From Pseudomonadaceae bacterium UBA5811 (GTDB taxonomy: Bacteria; Pseudomonadota; Gammaproteobacteria; Pseudomonadales; Pseudomonadaceae): a stretch of DNA of 6,723 nucleotides. The DNA lies in contig DIDB01000061.1 in NCBI GenBank assembly GCA_002417905.1, positions 1 to 6,723 of the forward strand, given 5' to 3'. Under the pieces are notes generated by a model. The model saw nothing but the letters and a program-made list of their open reading frames with translations. It was not told where the DNA came from and ran no database searches. Shown here in pieces: positions 1 to 6,723 of this stretch (positions within the stretch are counted from its first letter, which is position 1; every line of letters begins with the position of its first letter). The translations under genes were made by a program, and so were the position numbers.

Positions 1-29
1 AATCCTGTCCGCGCCGGGCGGGTCGTGCG

Positions 30-35
30 TATAAT
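30..35 (+). promoter_or_regulatory. Putative sigma-70 -10 box upstream of ribF
   Basis: The hexamer TATAAT is a perfect match to the sigma-70 -10 consensus and lies 28 nt before the ribF start codon, so transcription would begin near position 42 with a leader of about 20 nt. The -35 side is poor: the best candidate is CTGTCC at 5-10, matching 3 of 6 bases with a long 19-nt spacer. The TG at 26-27 is one base too far upstream for a true extended -10. It would drive ribF and probably the whole operon. This is inferred from sequence alone; a single hexamer match can be chance, though it stands out in GC-rich DNA. Confidence 0.5.
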
Positions 36-63
36 CGGCCACTTTCCGAACAAGTAGTGCGGT

Positions 64-999
64 ATGCAGCTGGTCCGAGGGATTCATAACCTGCAGCCCG
101 GCCATCGGGGCTGTGTCGCCACCATCGGCAACTTCGACGGCGTTCACCGGGGGCATCAGGCCATTCTGGCCCGGCTGCGGGAGCGTTCCCGGGCGCTGGG
201 CGTGCCCGGCTGCGTGGTCATTTTCGAGCCCCAGCCCCGGGAGTTTTTTGCGCCGGACCGGGCGCCCGCCCGGCTGACCCGGCTGCGGGAAAAACTGGCC
301 CTGCTGGCGGCCAGGGATGTGGACCGGGTGCTATGCCTGATTTTTAACCAGCGGCTGCGGGCCCTGAGTGCGGCCGATTTTGTCCACCAGGTTCTGGTGC
401 GCGGCCTCGGGGTACGCCGGCTGGAAGTGGGCGATGATTTCCGCTTTGGCTGTGACCGGGCCGGCGATTTCGGTTTTTTGCGCCGGGCCGGGGCAGCCGA
501 AGGCTTTGAGGTGGATGAGGCGGCCACGGTGGAAGTGGCTGGCGCGCGGGTCAGCAGCAGCCGCATCCGCCAGGCGCTGGCAGCGGGTGACCTGCCGCTG
601 GCCGGGCTGCTGCTGGGCCGGCCTTACAGCATCAGTGGCCGGGTGCTGCATGGCCAGCAGCTGGGCCGCACCATTGGCGCACCCACGGCCAATATCCAGC
701 TGGGCCGGCTGCATCCTCCGCTATCCGGGGTCTTCCTGGTCAAAACCCTGGTGGATGGTCAGCCCTGGCCGGGGGTGGCCAACATTGGCCGGCGTCCTTC
801 GGTCCACAGTGATGGCCGGCCCCACCTTGAGGTTCACCTGCTGGATTTTCAGGGAGACCTGTATGGCCGCAGCCTTGAGGTCACTTTTTTGCAGCGGATA
901 CGCGATGAGCAGCGTTTTCCCTCGCTGGCTGCACTGCAGCACGCCATTGCCACGGACATAGCTTCTGCCCGCGCCTTCTGGCGGGCCCACCCAGTTTGA
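64..999 (+). CDS. ribF: Bifunctional riboflavin kinase / FAD synthetase
   Basis: This cytoplasmic enzyme makes both flavin cofactors: it phosphorylates riboflavin to FMN and then adenylylates FMN to FAD. The 311-residue product has the usual bacterial RibF length and two modules. The N-terminal FMN adenylyltransferase module carries the nucleotidyltransferase motif GNFDGVHRGH (residues 22-31) and SSSRIR (164-169). The C-terminal flavokinase module carries GRTIGAPTANI (201-211), with the PTAN nucleotide/metal-binding signature, and LEVHLLDF (255-262), whose Glu256 probably matches the family's catalytic glutamate. The start is well fixed: an in-frame TAG at 55-57 leaves only two codons before the ATG. 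The Shine-Dalgarno sequence is weak. The frame ends in tandem TGA TGA codons (997-1002). It is the first gene of the ribF-ileS-lspA-fkpB-ispH operon, 15 nt before ileS. Identification is firm. Confidence 0.97.
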   Translation: MQLVRGIHNLQPGHRGCVATIGNFDGVHRGHQAILARLRERSRALGVPGCVVIFEPQPREFFAPDRAPARLTRLREKLALLAARDVDRVLCLIFNQRLRALSAADFVHQVLVRGLGVRRLEVGDDFRFGCDRAGDFGFLRRAGAAEGFEVDEAATVEVAGARVSSSRIRQALAAGDLPLAGLLLGRPYSISGRVLHGQQLGRTIGAPTANIQLGRLHPPLSGVFLVKTLVDGQPWPGVANIGRRPSVHSDGRPHLEVHLLDFQGDLYGRSLEVTFLQRIRDEQRFPSLAALQHAIATDIASARAFWRAHPV

Positions 1000-1014
1000 T
1001 GAGCCAGGACTGAC

Positions 1015-3846
1015 ATGACCGACTACAAAGCCACCCTGAACCTGCCCGCCACGGACTTTCCGATGAAAGCCGGGCTGCCCCGGCGCGAGCCGGAACAGCT
1101 GCAGCGCTGGCATAGCCTTGACCTGTACCGGAAGCTGCGCCAGCTGGGTGAGCAGCGGCCCCGTTTTGTCCTGCATGATGGCCCGCCCTATGCCAATGGC
1201 AATATCCATATCGGGCATGCGGTCAACAAGATCATCAAGGACATGATTGTCCGCTCCAAAACCCTGGCCGGTTTTGACGCACCCTATGTGCCCGGCTGGG
1301 ACTGTCATGGCCTGCCCATCGAGCACAAGGTGGAGGTTACCCACGGCAAGAATCTGCCACCGGAGAAGACCCGTGAACTGTGCCGGGCCTATGCGGCAGA
1401 GCAGGTGGAAGGGCAGAAGGCCGACTTTATCCGCCTTGGCGTGCTGGGCGACTGGGACAACCCTTACCGCACCATGGATTTTTCCAATGAAGCCGGTGAA
1501 ATCCGCGCCCTGGCGGAAATGGTCAGGGGCGGTTTTGTCTTCAAGGGTCTCAAGCCGGTGAACTGGTGTTTTGACTGCGGTTCGGCGCTGGCCGAGGCGG
1601 AGGTGGAGTACCAGGACAAGCAGTCCGAGGCCATTGATGTGGCTTTCCCGGTCGAGGATGCCGGGCAGCTGGCTGCCGCCTTTGGGCTGTCTGCCCTGCC
1701 CGGGCCGGCCGCCATCGTGATCTGGACCACCACGCCCTGGACACTGCCGGCCAACCAGGCGCTGAACGTGCACCCGGAGTTCAGCTATGCGCTGGTGGAT
1801 ACCGGCGAGCGGCTGCTGGTGCTGGCCGAGGAGCTGGTGGACAGCTGCCTGCAGCGTTACGGCCTGCAGGGCCAGATCCTGGCGCGGACTTCCGGTGAAA
1901 AACTGGAGCGGATCCGCTTCCGCCATCCGTTCTATGACCGGCTGTCACTGGTCTATCTGGCCGACTATGTGGCGCTGGATGCCGGTACCGGTATCGTGCA
2001 TTCGGCACCGGCTTACGGTGAGGATGACTTTTACGCCTGCAAGCGTTATGGCATGGCCAATGAGGATATCCTCAGCCCGGTGCAGAGCAATGGCGTTTAT
2101 GTGGATGACCTGCCGTTCTTCGGTGGCCAGTTTATCTGGAAAGCCAATCCGGCCATCGTGGCGAAGCTGCAGGAAACGGGCAGCCTGCTGAAGCACGAAA
2201 CCATCACCCACAGCTACATGCACTGCTGGCGCCACAAGACACCGCTGATCTACCGGGCGACTGCCCAGTGGTTTGTCGGCATGGATACCCCGCCAAAGGA
2301 GGGTGCCCCCCTGCGTGAACGGGCCCTGGCCGCCATTGAGCAGACCCGTTTTGTGCCGGACTGGGGCCGCCAGCGGCTGCATAACATGATTGCCGGGCGG
2401 CCGGACTGGTGCATCTCGCGCCAGCGCAACTGGGGGGTGCCGATTCCGTTCTTTCTGCACAAGACCAGTGGTGAGCTGCATCCACGCACCGTCGAGCTGA
2501 TGGAGCAGGTGGCCCGCCGGGTAGAGCAGGAGGGCATCGAGGCCTGGTTCCGGCTGGAGCCGGCCGAGCTGCTGGGTGATGAAGCCGGGCAGTACGAAAA
2601 AACCACCGATACCCTGGATGTCTGGTTTGACTCCGGCACCACTCACTGGCATGTGATGCGCGGCTCGCACCCGATGGGCCATGACCAGGGGCCACGGGCC
2701 GACCTCTATCTGGAGGGCTCCGACCAGCACCGGGGCTGGTTCCATTCCTCCCTGCTGACCGGCTGTGCCATTGATGGCCATGCGCCGTACCGGGCGCTGC
2801 TGACCCATGGTTTCACCGTGGATGAAAACGGCCGCAAGATGTCCAAGTCGCTGGGCAATGTGATTGCCCCGCAGCAGGTGACGGACAGCCTGGGGGCAGA
2901 CATCCTGCGCCTGTGGGTGGCCTCCAGCGACTACTCGGCGGAAATGGCGGTTTCCCAGCAGATCCTGCAGCGCAGTGCTGATGCTTACCGGCGCATCCGC
3001 AATACGGCCCGTTTCCTGCTGGCCAACCTGAGCGGCTTTGATCCGGCCCGTGACCTGCTGCCGCCGGAACAGCTGCTCAGCCTCGACCGCTGGGCCATTG
3101 ACCGGGCCCTGCTGCTGCAGCAGGAAATCACGGACGCTTATGACAGCTACCGCTTCTGGGTGGTTTACCAGAAGGTGCATAACTTCTGTGTCCAGGAGCT
3201 GGGCGGCTTCTACCTCGACATCATCAAGGACCGCCAGTACACCACCGGGGCGGACAGCCGGCCCCGGCGCTCCTGCCAGACGGCGCTGTACCATATTGCT
3301 GAGGCGCTGGTGCGCTGGATTGCTCCGGTACTGGCCTTTACCGCTGACGAAATCTGGCAGTACCTGCCGGGCAGCCGCAATGAATCAGTGATGCTGAACA
3401 CCTGGTATGAGGGGTTGTTCAGTCTGGCAGAAGACGAGCCGCTGGACCGGGCATTCTGGGCGCAGGTCATGGCGGTCAAGGCCGCAGTCAACAAGGAGCT
3501 GGAAAACCAGCGGGCGGCAAAAACCATTGGTGGCAACCTGCAGGCGGAGGTCACCCTGTACGCTGAGCCGGCGCTGGCCAGCCAGCTGGAAAAACTGGGT
3601 GATGAGCTGCGTTTTGTCCTGATTACCTCGGCCGCCCGGGTCGCTCCGCTGGCCGGGGCCCCGGAAGCCGCCGTGGCCAGCGAGCTGGACGGGCTGCGCC
3701 TGCTGGTCCACAAAACGGAATACCAAAAATGTGGCCGCTGCTGGCACTTCCTGCCGGATGTGGGAACGCACCCGGAGCACCCGGAGCTGTGCGGGCGCTG
3801 CATTGACAATATCGAAGGGGCCGGGGAGGTCCGCCACTATGCCTGA
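1015..3846 (+). CDS. ileS: Isoleucyl-tRNA synthetase (class I, zinc-binding C-terminus)
   Basis: This essential cytoplasmic enzyme charges tRNA-Ile with isoleucine and hydrolyses misactivated or mischarged valine. The 943-residue product is full length. The Rossmann catalytic core has the HIGH motif at 65-68 and KMSKS at 608-612. Other conserved core blocks are [12 protein letters not shown] (465-476), [10 protein letters not shown] (535-544) and [12 protein letters not shown] (565-576). The inserted CP1 editing domain contains [11 protein letters not shown] (237-247) and [15 protein letters not shown] (324-338); Asp338 corresponds to the editing aspartate Asp342 of the E. coli enzyme. The anticodon-binding region follows, then a C-terminal zinc site with two CxxC pairs (Cys906/909 and Cys926/929). 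The start has AGGA at 1006-1009, 5 nt upstream. The last 8 nt overlap the upstream start of lspA. It resembles the common bacterial HIGH/KMSKS form, with nothing to suggest a resistance-type paralogue. Confidence 0.98.
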   Translation: MTDYKATLNLPATDFPMKAGLPRREPEQLQRWHSLDLYRKLRQLGEQRPRFVLHDGPPYANGNIHIGHAVNKIIKDMIVRSKTLAGFDAPYVPGWDCHGLPIEHKVEVTHGKNLPPEKTRELCRAYAAEQVEGQKADFIRLGVLGDWDNPYRTMDFSNEAGEIRALAEMVRGGFVFKGLKPVNWCFDCGSALAEAEVEYQDKQSEAIDVAFPVEDAGQLAAAFGLSALPGPAAIVIWTTTPWTLPANQALNVHPEFSYALVDTGERLLVLAEELVDSCLQRYGLQGQILARTSGEKLERIRFRHPFYDRLSLVYLADYVALDAGTGIVHSAPAYGEDDFYACKRYGMANEDILSPVQSNGVYVDDLPFFGGQFIWKANPAIVAKLQETGSLLKHETITHSYMHCWRHKTPLIYRATAQWFVGMDTPPKEGAPLRERALAAIEQTRFVPDWGRQRLHNMIAGRPDWCISRQRNWGVPIPFFLHKTSGELHPRTVELMEQVARRVEQEGIEAWFRLEPAELLGDEAGQYEKTTDTLDVWFDSGTTHWHVMRGSHPMGHDQGPRADLYLEGSDQHRGWFHSSLLTGCAIDGHAPYRALLTHGFTVDENGRKMSKSLGNVIAPQQVTDSLGADILRLWVASSDYSAEMAVSQQILQRSADAYRRIRNTARFLLANLSGFDPARDLLPPEQLLSLDRWAIDRALLLQQEITDAYDSYRFWVVYQKVHNFCVQELGGFYLDIIKDRQYTTGADSRPRRSCQTALYHIAEALVRWIAPVLAFTADEIWQYLPGSRNESVMLNTWYEGLFSLAEDEPLDRAFWAQVMAVKAAVNKELENQRAAKTIGGNLQAEVTLYAEPALASQLEKLGDELRFVLITSAARVAPLAGAPEAAVASELDGLRLLVHKTEYQKCGRCWHFLPDVGTHPEHPELCGRCIDNIEGAGEVRHYA
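3824..3830 (+). promoter_or_regulatory. Strong ribosome binding site for the upstream lspA start
   Basis: GGGAGGT lies inside the last codons of ileS, 8 nt before the ATG at 3839. It is a long, well-spaced anti-16S match and is the main reason for choosing 3839 as the lspA start. Ribosomes finishing ileS would terminate right at this start codon, so coupled translation is likely. A second site, GGAGG at 3850-3854, serves an alternative in-frame ATG at 3863 with the same 8-nt spacing. Confidence 0.6.
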
Positions 3847-4366
3847 GCCGGAGGCCTGCGCCATGAACAGACGTTGCGGCCAGTTGGGCTGGCTGGGCCT
3901 GAGCCTGCTGGTCATGCTGCTGGATCTGGCCAGCAAGGGTTATGTGGAAGATCACCTGAGCCTGTACCAGCGGATCGAGGCTCTGCCCGGACTGCTGGAC
4001 TGGACACTGGCCTACAACACGGGGGCGGCCTTCAGCTTCCTGGCGGGGCATTCCGGCTGGCAGCGCTGGCTATTTGCGGCGATTGCCATCGGGACCAGCG
4101 TGCTGCTGGTGGTCTGGCTCAGGCGGCTCAGGCCGGGTGAAACCGGGCTGGCCATTGCCCTGGCCCTGGTGCTGGGCGGCGCGCTGGGTAACCTGTACGA
4201 CCGCATCACTCTGGGCCACGTCATCGACTTTATTCTGGTGCACTGGCAGGAGCGCTGGTTCTTCCCGGCGTTTAACCTGGCAGACACCGCCATTACCTTC
4301 GGCGCCATCCTGCTGGCGCTGGACATGTTCAGAAGCCCGTCCTCCGGAGAATCCGTCCATGACTGA
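3839..4366 (+). CDS. lspA: Lipoprotein signal peptidase (signal peptidase II)
   Basis: This inner-membrane aspartyl protease removes signal peptides from diacylglyceryl-modified prolipoproteins after Lgt has acted. Four hydrophobic segments fit the family: about residues 16-32, 75-94, 102-118 and 143-163 in the 175-residue form. Family blocks are YNTGAAFSF (59-67), GNLYDR (117-122) with catalytic Asp130 in VIDFI (128-132), and FNLADTAI (145-152) with catalytic Asp149; these match Asp124 and Asp143 of the P. aeruginosa enzyme. The start is ambiguous. ATG 3839 overlaps the ileS stop as ATGCCTGA, has the longer Shine-Dalgarno site and begins MPE, as I recall for P. aeruginosa LspA. ATG 3863 gives 167 residues, closer to the usual length, and also has a good site. 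The 3' end overlaps fkpB by 8 nt. Function is firm; the first 8 residues are uncertain. Confidence 0.95.
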   Translation: MPEPEACAMNRRCGQLGWLGLSLLVMLLDLASKGYVEDHLSLYQRIEALPGLLDWTLAYNTGAAFSFLAGHSGWQRWLFAAIAIGTSVLLVVWLRRLRPGETGLAIALALVLGGALGNLYDRITLGHVIDFILVHWQERWFFPAFNLADTAITFGAILLALDMFRSPSSGESVHD

Positions 4367-4796
4367 ACCCCGTATCGGAACAGACTCAATCGTGACCCTG
4401 CATTTTGCGGTCGGCCTGGCCGGTGGCGAGCAGGTCGACAGTACTTTTGACCGGCAGCCCGCCACGTTCAAAATGGGCGATGGCAGCCTGCTGCCAGGCT
4501 TTGAACAGGCGATTGTCGGGCTGAAGGCGGGTGAGCGGAAGGTGCTGGAGATTGCTCCGGAGCAGGGGTTTGGTGCCCATAACCCGAACAATGTACAGCA
4601 GCTGCCCCGCAGCCAGTTCGAGACTATCGAGCTGTCCGAGGGGCTGATCGTGATGTTCAGCGACGCGGCCAATGGCGAGTTGCCGGGCACCATCCGGGCC
4701 TTTGATGACCAGCAGGTTACGGTGGACTTCAACCACCCGCTGGCCGGCAAGCCGTTGACCTTTGAAGTGGAAATCATCGATATCCGGGCGGCCTGA
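4359..4796 (+). CDS. fkpB: FKBP-type peptidyl-prolyl cis-trans isomerase (SlpA/FkpB type)
   Basis: This is predicted to be a soluble cytoplasmic prolyl isomerase and chaperone of the SlpA group. The 145-residue product is close to the usual length of about 145-150. The FKBP fold is seen in VDSTFDRQP (26-34), MGDGSLLPGFEQAIVGLKAGE (39-59) and the closing strand PLTFEVEII (132-140). Between them an insert-in-flap region, roughly residues 70-122, includes GFGAHNPNNVQQLPRSQF (70-87), typical of the SlyD/SlpA group. Unlike SlyD there is no histidine-rich metal-binding tail; the protein ends at DIRAA. There is no signal peptide. The ATG overlaps the lspA stop as ATGACTGA, and GGAGA (4346-4350) lies 8 nt upstream. 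It sits between lspA and ispH, its usual place in gammaproteobacteria, but its physiological substrates are not evident from the sequence. Confidence 0.95.
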   Translation: MTEPRIGTDSIVTLHFAVGLAGGEQVDSTFDRQPATFKMGDGSLLPGFEQAIVGLKAGERKVLEIAPEQGFGAHNPNNVQQLPRSQFETIELSEGLIVMFSDAANGELPGTIRAFDDQQVTVDFNHPLAGKPLTFEVEIIDIRAA

Positions 4797-4820
4797 GCCC
4801 CGGCCATAGCGGAACTATTC

Positions 4821-5771
4821 ATGCAGATCAGACTTGCCAATCCACGCAGCTTCTGTGCGGGTGTGGACCGTGCCATTGAAATCGTCAACCGGGCACTGGA
4901 AGTGTTCGGCTCGCCCATTTATGTGCGCCATGAAGTGGTGCATAACCGTTTTGTCGTGGAGGACCTGCGGGAGCGGGGCGCCCGGTTTGTCGAGGAGCTG
5001 GATCAGGTTCCGGATGGGGCCATTGTGATTTTCAGTGCCCACGGCGTGTCTCTTGACGTGCGCCGGGAAGCGGACCGGCGCGGCCTCAAGGTGTTTGATG
5101 CCACCTGTCCGCTGGTGACCAAGGTGCATCTGGAGGTGGCCCGTTACAGCCGCGAAGGCCGGGAGTGTGTGCTGATTGGCCATGCCGGACATCCGGAAGT
5201 CGAGGGCACCATGGGCCAGTATGATGCCGCCGATGGCGGGGCCATCTACCTGGTAGAAAACGAGGCCGATGTGGCCCGGCTGGCGGTCAGGAACCCGCAG
5301 ACCCTGGCGTTTGTCACCCAGACAACCCTGTCGGTGGATGATGCCAGCCGGGTGATCAGTGCCCTGCGTGCCCGTTTTCCGGAAATTACCGGGCCGCACA
5401 AGGATGACATCTGCTACGCCACCCAGAACCGCCAGGATGCGGTGAAGCGGCTGGCCGCCGAATGCCAGCTGGTACTGGTGGTGGGCAGCCCCAACAGCTC
5501 CAACTCCAACCGGCTGCGTGAGCTGTCCGGGCGGACGGGTACGCCGGCCTATCTGATTGATGGTGCCTCGGACCTGCAGCGCAGCTGGTTTGAGGGCATT
5601 GAGCGGGTAGGGATTACGGCCGGGGCTTCGGCTCCGGAGCTGCTGGTTCGCGAAGTCATCGGGCAGCTGCAGGCCTGGGGGGGCGTTGAAAGCGTCAGTG
5701 AGCTGGAGGGCCGGGCCGAGGGACTGACCTTCTCGATTCCCAAGGAATTGCGGATCATGCCGGGCGAATAG
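4821..5771 (+). CDS. ispH: 4-hydroxy-3-methylbut-2-enyl diphosphate reductase (LytB)
   Basis: This cytoplasmic iron-sulfur enzyme performs the last step of the MEP (non-mevalonate) isoprenoid pathway, reducing HMBPP to isopentenyl and dimethylallyl diphosphate. The 316-residue product is full length. The three cluster-binding cysteines are present: Cys12 (in FCAGVDRA), Cys96 (in DATCPLV) and Cys198 (in DDICYAT). Substrate-pocket residues are also conserved: His41, His74, His124, Glu126, Thr168 in TQTT, Ser226-Ser227-Asn228 in NSSNS, and Ser270 in AGASAPE. The start has GGAA at 4811-4814, 6 nt upstream, and the 24-nt gap after fkpB fits continued operon transcription. It is the last gene of the plus-strand operon and ends 12 nt from the convergent pilE. 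No recognised tail or extra domain. Identification is firm. Confidence 0.97.
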   Translation: MQIRLANPRSFCAGVDRAIEIVNRALEVFGSPIYVRHEVVHNRFVVEDLRERGARFVEELDQVPDGAIVIFSAHGVSLDVRREADRRGLKVFDATCPLVTKVHLEVARYSREGRECVLIGHAGHPEVEGTMGQYDAADGGAIYLVENEADVARLAVRNPQTLAFVTQTTLSVDDASRVISALRARFPEITGPHKDDICYATQNRQDAVKRLAAECQLVLVVGSPNSSNSNRLRELSGRTGTPAYLIDGASDLQRSWFEGIERVGITAGASAPELLVREVIGQLQAWGGVESVSELEGRAEGLTFSIPKELRIMPGE

Positions 5772-5783
5772 GCGCCGGCCCGT

Positions 5784-6200
5784 TTAACGCCAGCAGTTCT
5801 TGACCGTGCCGGTGCTGTCCGGCTCGGTCTTGCCGGCCGCACCCCGGACGCCGGTTTCATCCAGAGTCAGGGTGCCGCAGCTGTCCTGGGTCTGGCTGCC
5901 TTGTGGCGTAGCGGTCAGGTCATAAGTAAACGTGCTGCTGTCTGCCGTAACGGCCAGTACGTACAGGCCATTGGCAGACGTTGCTGACAGGTTCAGCTTG
6001 GCAACTGTATCTGCATAGCTGTTGTTCTGGGCCAGATAGCGCTCTTCCCGGGCGGCAGCCTCATGGAGCAGGGCCATGCCTTCGGTGCGGTTGCTGCGCA
6101 GCACATGCTGCCGGTAACTGGGGTAGGCAATCGCCGCCAGAATGGCCACGATCACCATCGCAATCACCAGCTCGATCAGGGTAAAGCCTTTTTCGCGCAT
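5784..6200 (-). CDS. pilE: Type IV minor pilin PilE
   Basis: This is a minor pilin of the type IVa pilus, expected to be processed by the prepilin peptidase PilD and, with other minor pilins and PilY1, to prime pilus assembly. The 138-residue precursor has a very short leader MREKG, cleaved before FTLIEL, with the conserved Glu at mature position 5 (residue 10). A hydrophobic N-terminal helix follows (about 6-25) and runs into YPSYRQHVLRSNRTEG (26-41), strongly PilE-like. Two cysteines (108 and 136) can form the C-terminal disulfide loop, and the protein ends NCWR, as I recall for Pseudomonas PilE. The ATG has GGAA (6209-6212 on the complement) 8 nt upstream and lies 3 nt after the pilY1 stop, so the two are co-transcribed. 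It converges on ispH. A different minor-pilin name is possible, but the position next to pilY1 and ispH favours PilE. Confidence 0.88.
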   Translation of the reverse strand: MREKGFTLIELVIAMVIVAILAAIAYPSYRQHVLRSNRTEGMALLHEAAAREERYLAQNNSYADTVAKLNLSATSANGLYVLAVTADSSTFTYDLTATPQGSQTQDSCGTLTLDETGVRGAAGKTEPDSTGTVKNCWR

Positions 6201-6203
6201 GAT

Positions 6204-6723
6204 TCAGTTTCCGGTACTGGTTGCTGGTAGCTGCCGCCAGGTCTGGCGGCCTTGTGCTCCGCTGAACGCATTGATGCTGGTCACACCACCACTGGAACCA
6301 ACAATCTGGTTTTGCCAGATGGTAAAGCCCCCAGCTTCAAAGGCTATGCCGGAAACGATATCAGAGGATGAGCCGCTGCCTGTATCCAGGTTAAAAACGT
6401 TAAATAACATCTTGCCGCCTGTATAAGGGTTAAGGGCATACAGATAGCTGGACAGTCCGGCGGTGCAGGGATCGCTGTCCGGGTAAATGCTGGAGATCAG
6501 CAGATAATTGCGATATAGCGTGATTTCATCAATAACCCGTTCGCCAATGGTGGCATCCAGATCCAGGTACCAGCCCCAGTCGCCGGTTCGGGTATCGCTG
6601 TCATACCAGTCGGTCAGTGCAATGCTGTTGCTGCTGATGGTCCGGGTACTGGCATTGCTGCCGGTACCTGAGGTAATAGCCTGTGGCTGCAGGCTGGTCC
6701 GTCGGTAATGCCCCCTAAAAACC
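6204..6723 (-). CDS. pilY1: Type IV pilus tip-associated protein PilY1, C-terminal part (cut by window edge)
   Basis: An open frame on the minus strand runs from the window edge (first full codon 6722-6720) to a TGA at 6206-6204, giving 172 residues with no internal stop. It resembles the end of the PilY1 C-terminal beta-propeller: DWGWYLDLD followed by GERV, then SSIYPDSDPC, a Ser/Tyr/Leu-rich strand with LNPYTGG, and a closing QGRQTWRQLP near the C-terminus, like the GRRxSWREL ending common in the family. PilY1 is a large secreted protein, usually over 1000 residues, that works with minor pilins in pilus extension, adhesion and surface sensing. The N-terminal half and the propeller's calcium site would lie outside the window. 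ATG-initiated calling recovers only the last 68 codons (from 6410), which is not a separate gene. Base composition is markedly less GC-rich than in the housekeeping operon. No pilY2 intervenes before pilE. Confidence 0.85.
   Translation of the reverse strand, partial: VFRGHYRRTSLQPQAITSGTGSNASTRTISSNSIALTDWYDSDTRTGDWGWYLDLDATIGERVIDEITLYRNYLLISSIYPDSDPCTAGLSSYLYALNPYTGGKMLFNVFNLDTGSGSSSDIVSGIAFEAGGFTIWQNQIVGSSGGVTSINAFSGAQGRQTWRQLPATSTGN

Noticed and set aside
1..63. Tail of an upstream gene such as murJ (frame 1 stays open to a TAG at 55-57)
   Set aside because: Only 18 codons are visible and they match no recognisable MurJ C-terminus; the perfect -10 box inside argues for non-coding leader.
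721..1926. Long open frame of 401 codons on the minus strand across the end of ribF and the start of ileS
   Set aside because: It lies antisense to two firmly identified genes, shows no recognisable domain, and long antisense frames are common in GC-rich coding DNA.
1945..3294. Long open frame of 449 codons on the minus strand inside ileS
   Set aside because: It is antisense to the ileS catalytic core; the translation has no family motif and is a composition artefact of GC-rich codons.
5759..5790. Bidirectional intrinsic terminator between ispH and pilE
   Set aside because: The stem is only 5 bp with an 11-12 nt loop and there is no run of T's on either strand, so it is reported as an inverted repeat only.
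6204..6410. Possible separate small minus-strand gene of 68 codons upstream of pilE
   Set aside because: The same frame stays open up to the window edge and reads as PilY1 C-terminus throughout; the ATG at 6410 is an internal methionine.
6530..6600. EF-hand-like acidic stretches in PilY1 (DSDTRTGD and DLDATIGE)
   Set aside because: They belong to the conserved WYLDL...GER region of the propeller end, and the known PilY1 calcium site lies several hundred residues further upstream, outside this window.
6142..6708. Short plus-strand open frames (6142-6426 and 6508-6708) opposite pilE and pilY1
   Set aside because: They are antisense to the pilus genes, have no recognisable domain and no convincing start signals.

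Overview
The window is a GC-rich chromosomal segment from a gammaproteobacterium, most likely Pseudomonas or a close relative. The proteins look strongly Pseudomonas-like. The order ribF-ileS-lspA-fkpB-ispH, facing a convergent type IV pilus minor-pilin cluster that ends in pilE, is the arrangement I know from Pseudomonas aeruginosa. That placement comes from remembered families and gene order; no database search was possible.

Layout: bases 1-63 form a short leader with a perfect TATAAT box. A tightly packed plus-strand operon follows: ribF (FMN/FAD synthesis, 64-999), ileS (isoleucyl-tRNA synthetase, 1015-3846), lspA (signal peptidase II, 3839-4366), fkpB (FKBP-type peptidyl-prolyl isomerase, 4359-4796) and ispH (last step of the MEP isoprenoid pathway, 4821-5771). 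Gaps are 15 nt (ribF-ileS) and 24 nt (fkpB-ispH). The ileS/lspA and lspA/fkpB junctions each overlap by 8 nt, which suggests one transcript with translational coupling. All five products look full length with their key residues intact.

Twelve bases after ispH the minus-strand block begins. It holds pilE (minor type IV pilin, 5784-6200) and, upstream of it, the last 172 codons of pilY1 (6204-6723, cut by the window edge). These belong to the minor-pilin/PilY1 operon that primes pilus assembly and forms the pilus-tip complex. The pilY1 part is clearly less GC-rich than the housekeeping operon.

There is no stretch over 300 bases without a gene. I see no tRNA, rRNA, CRISPR array, insertion sequence or recombination site, and no undescribed system. 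The points worth a second look are small: two start codons for lspA, each with its own ribosome binding site; the base-composition shift at the pilus genes; the lack of a pilY2 gene between pilY1 and pilE; and the very short convergent junction.
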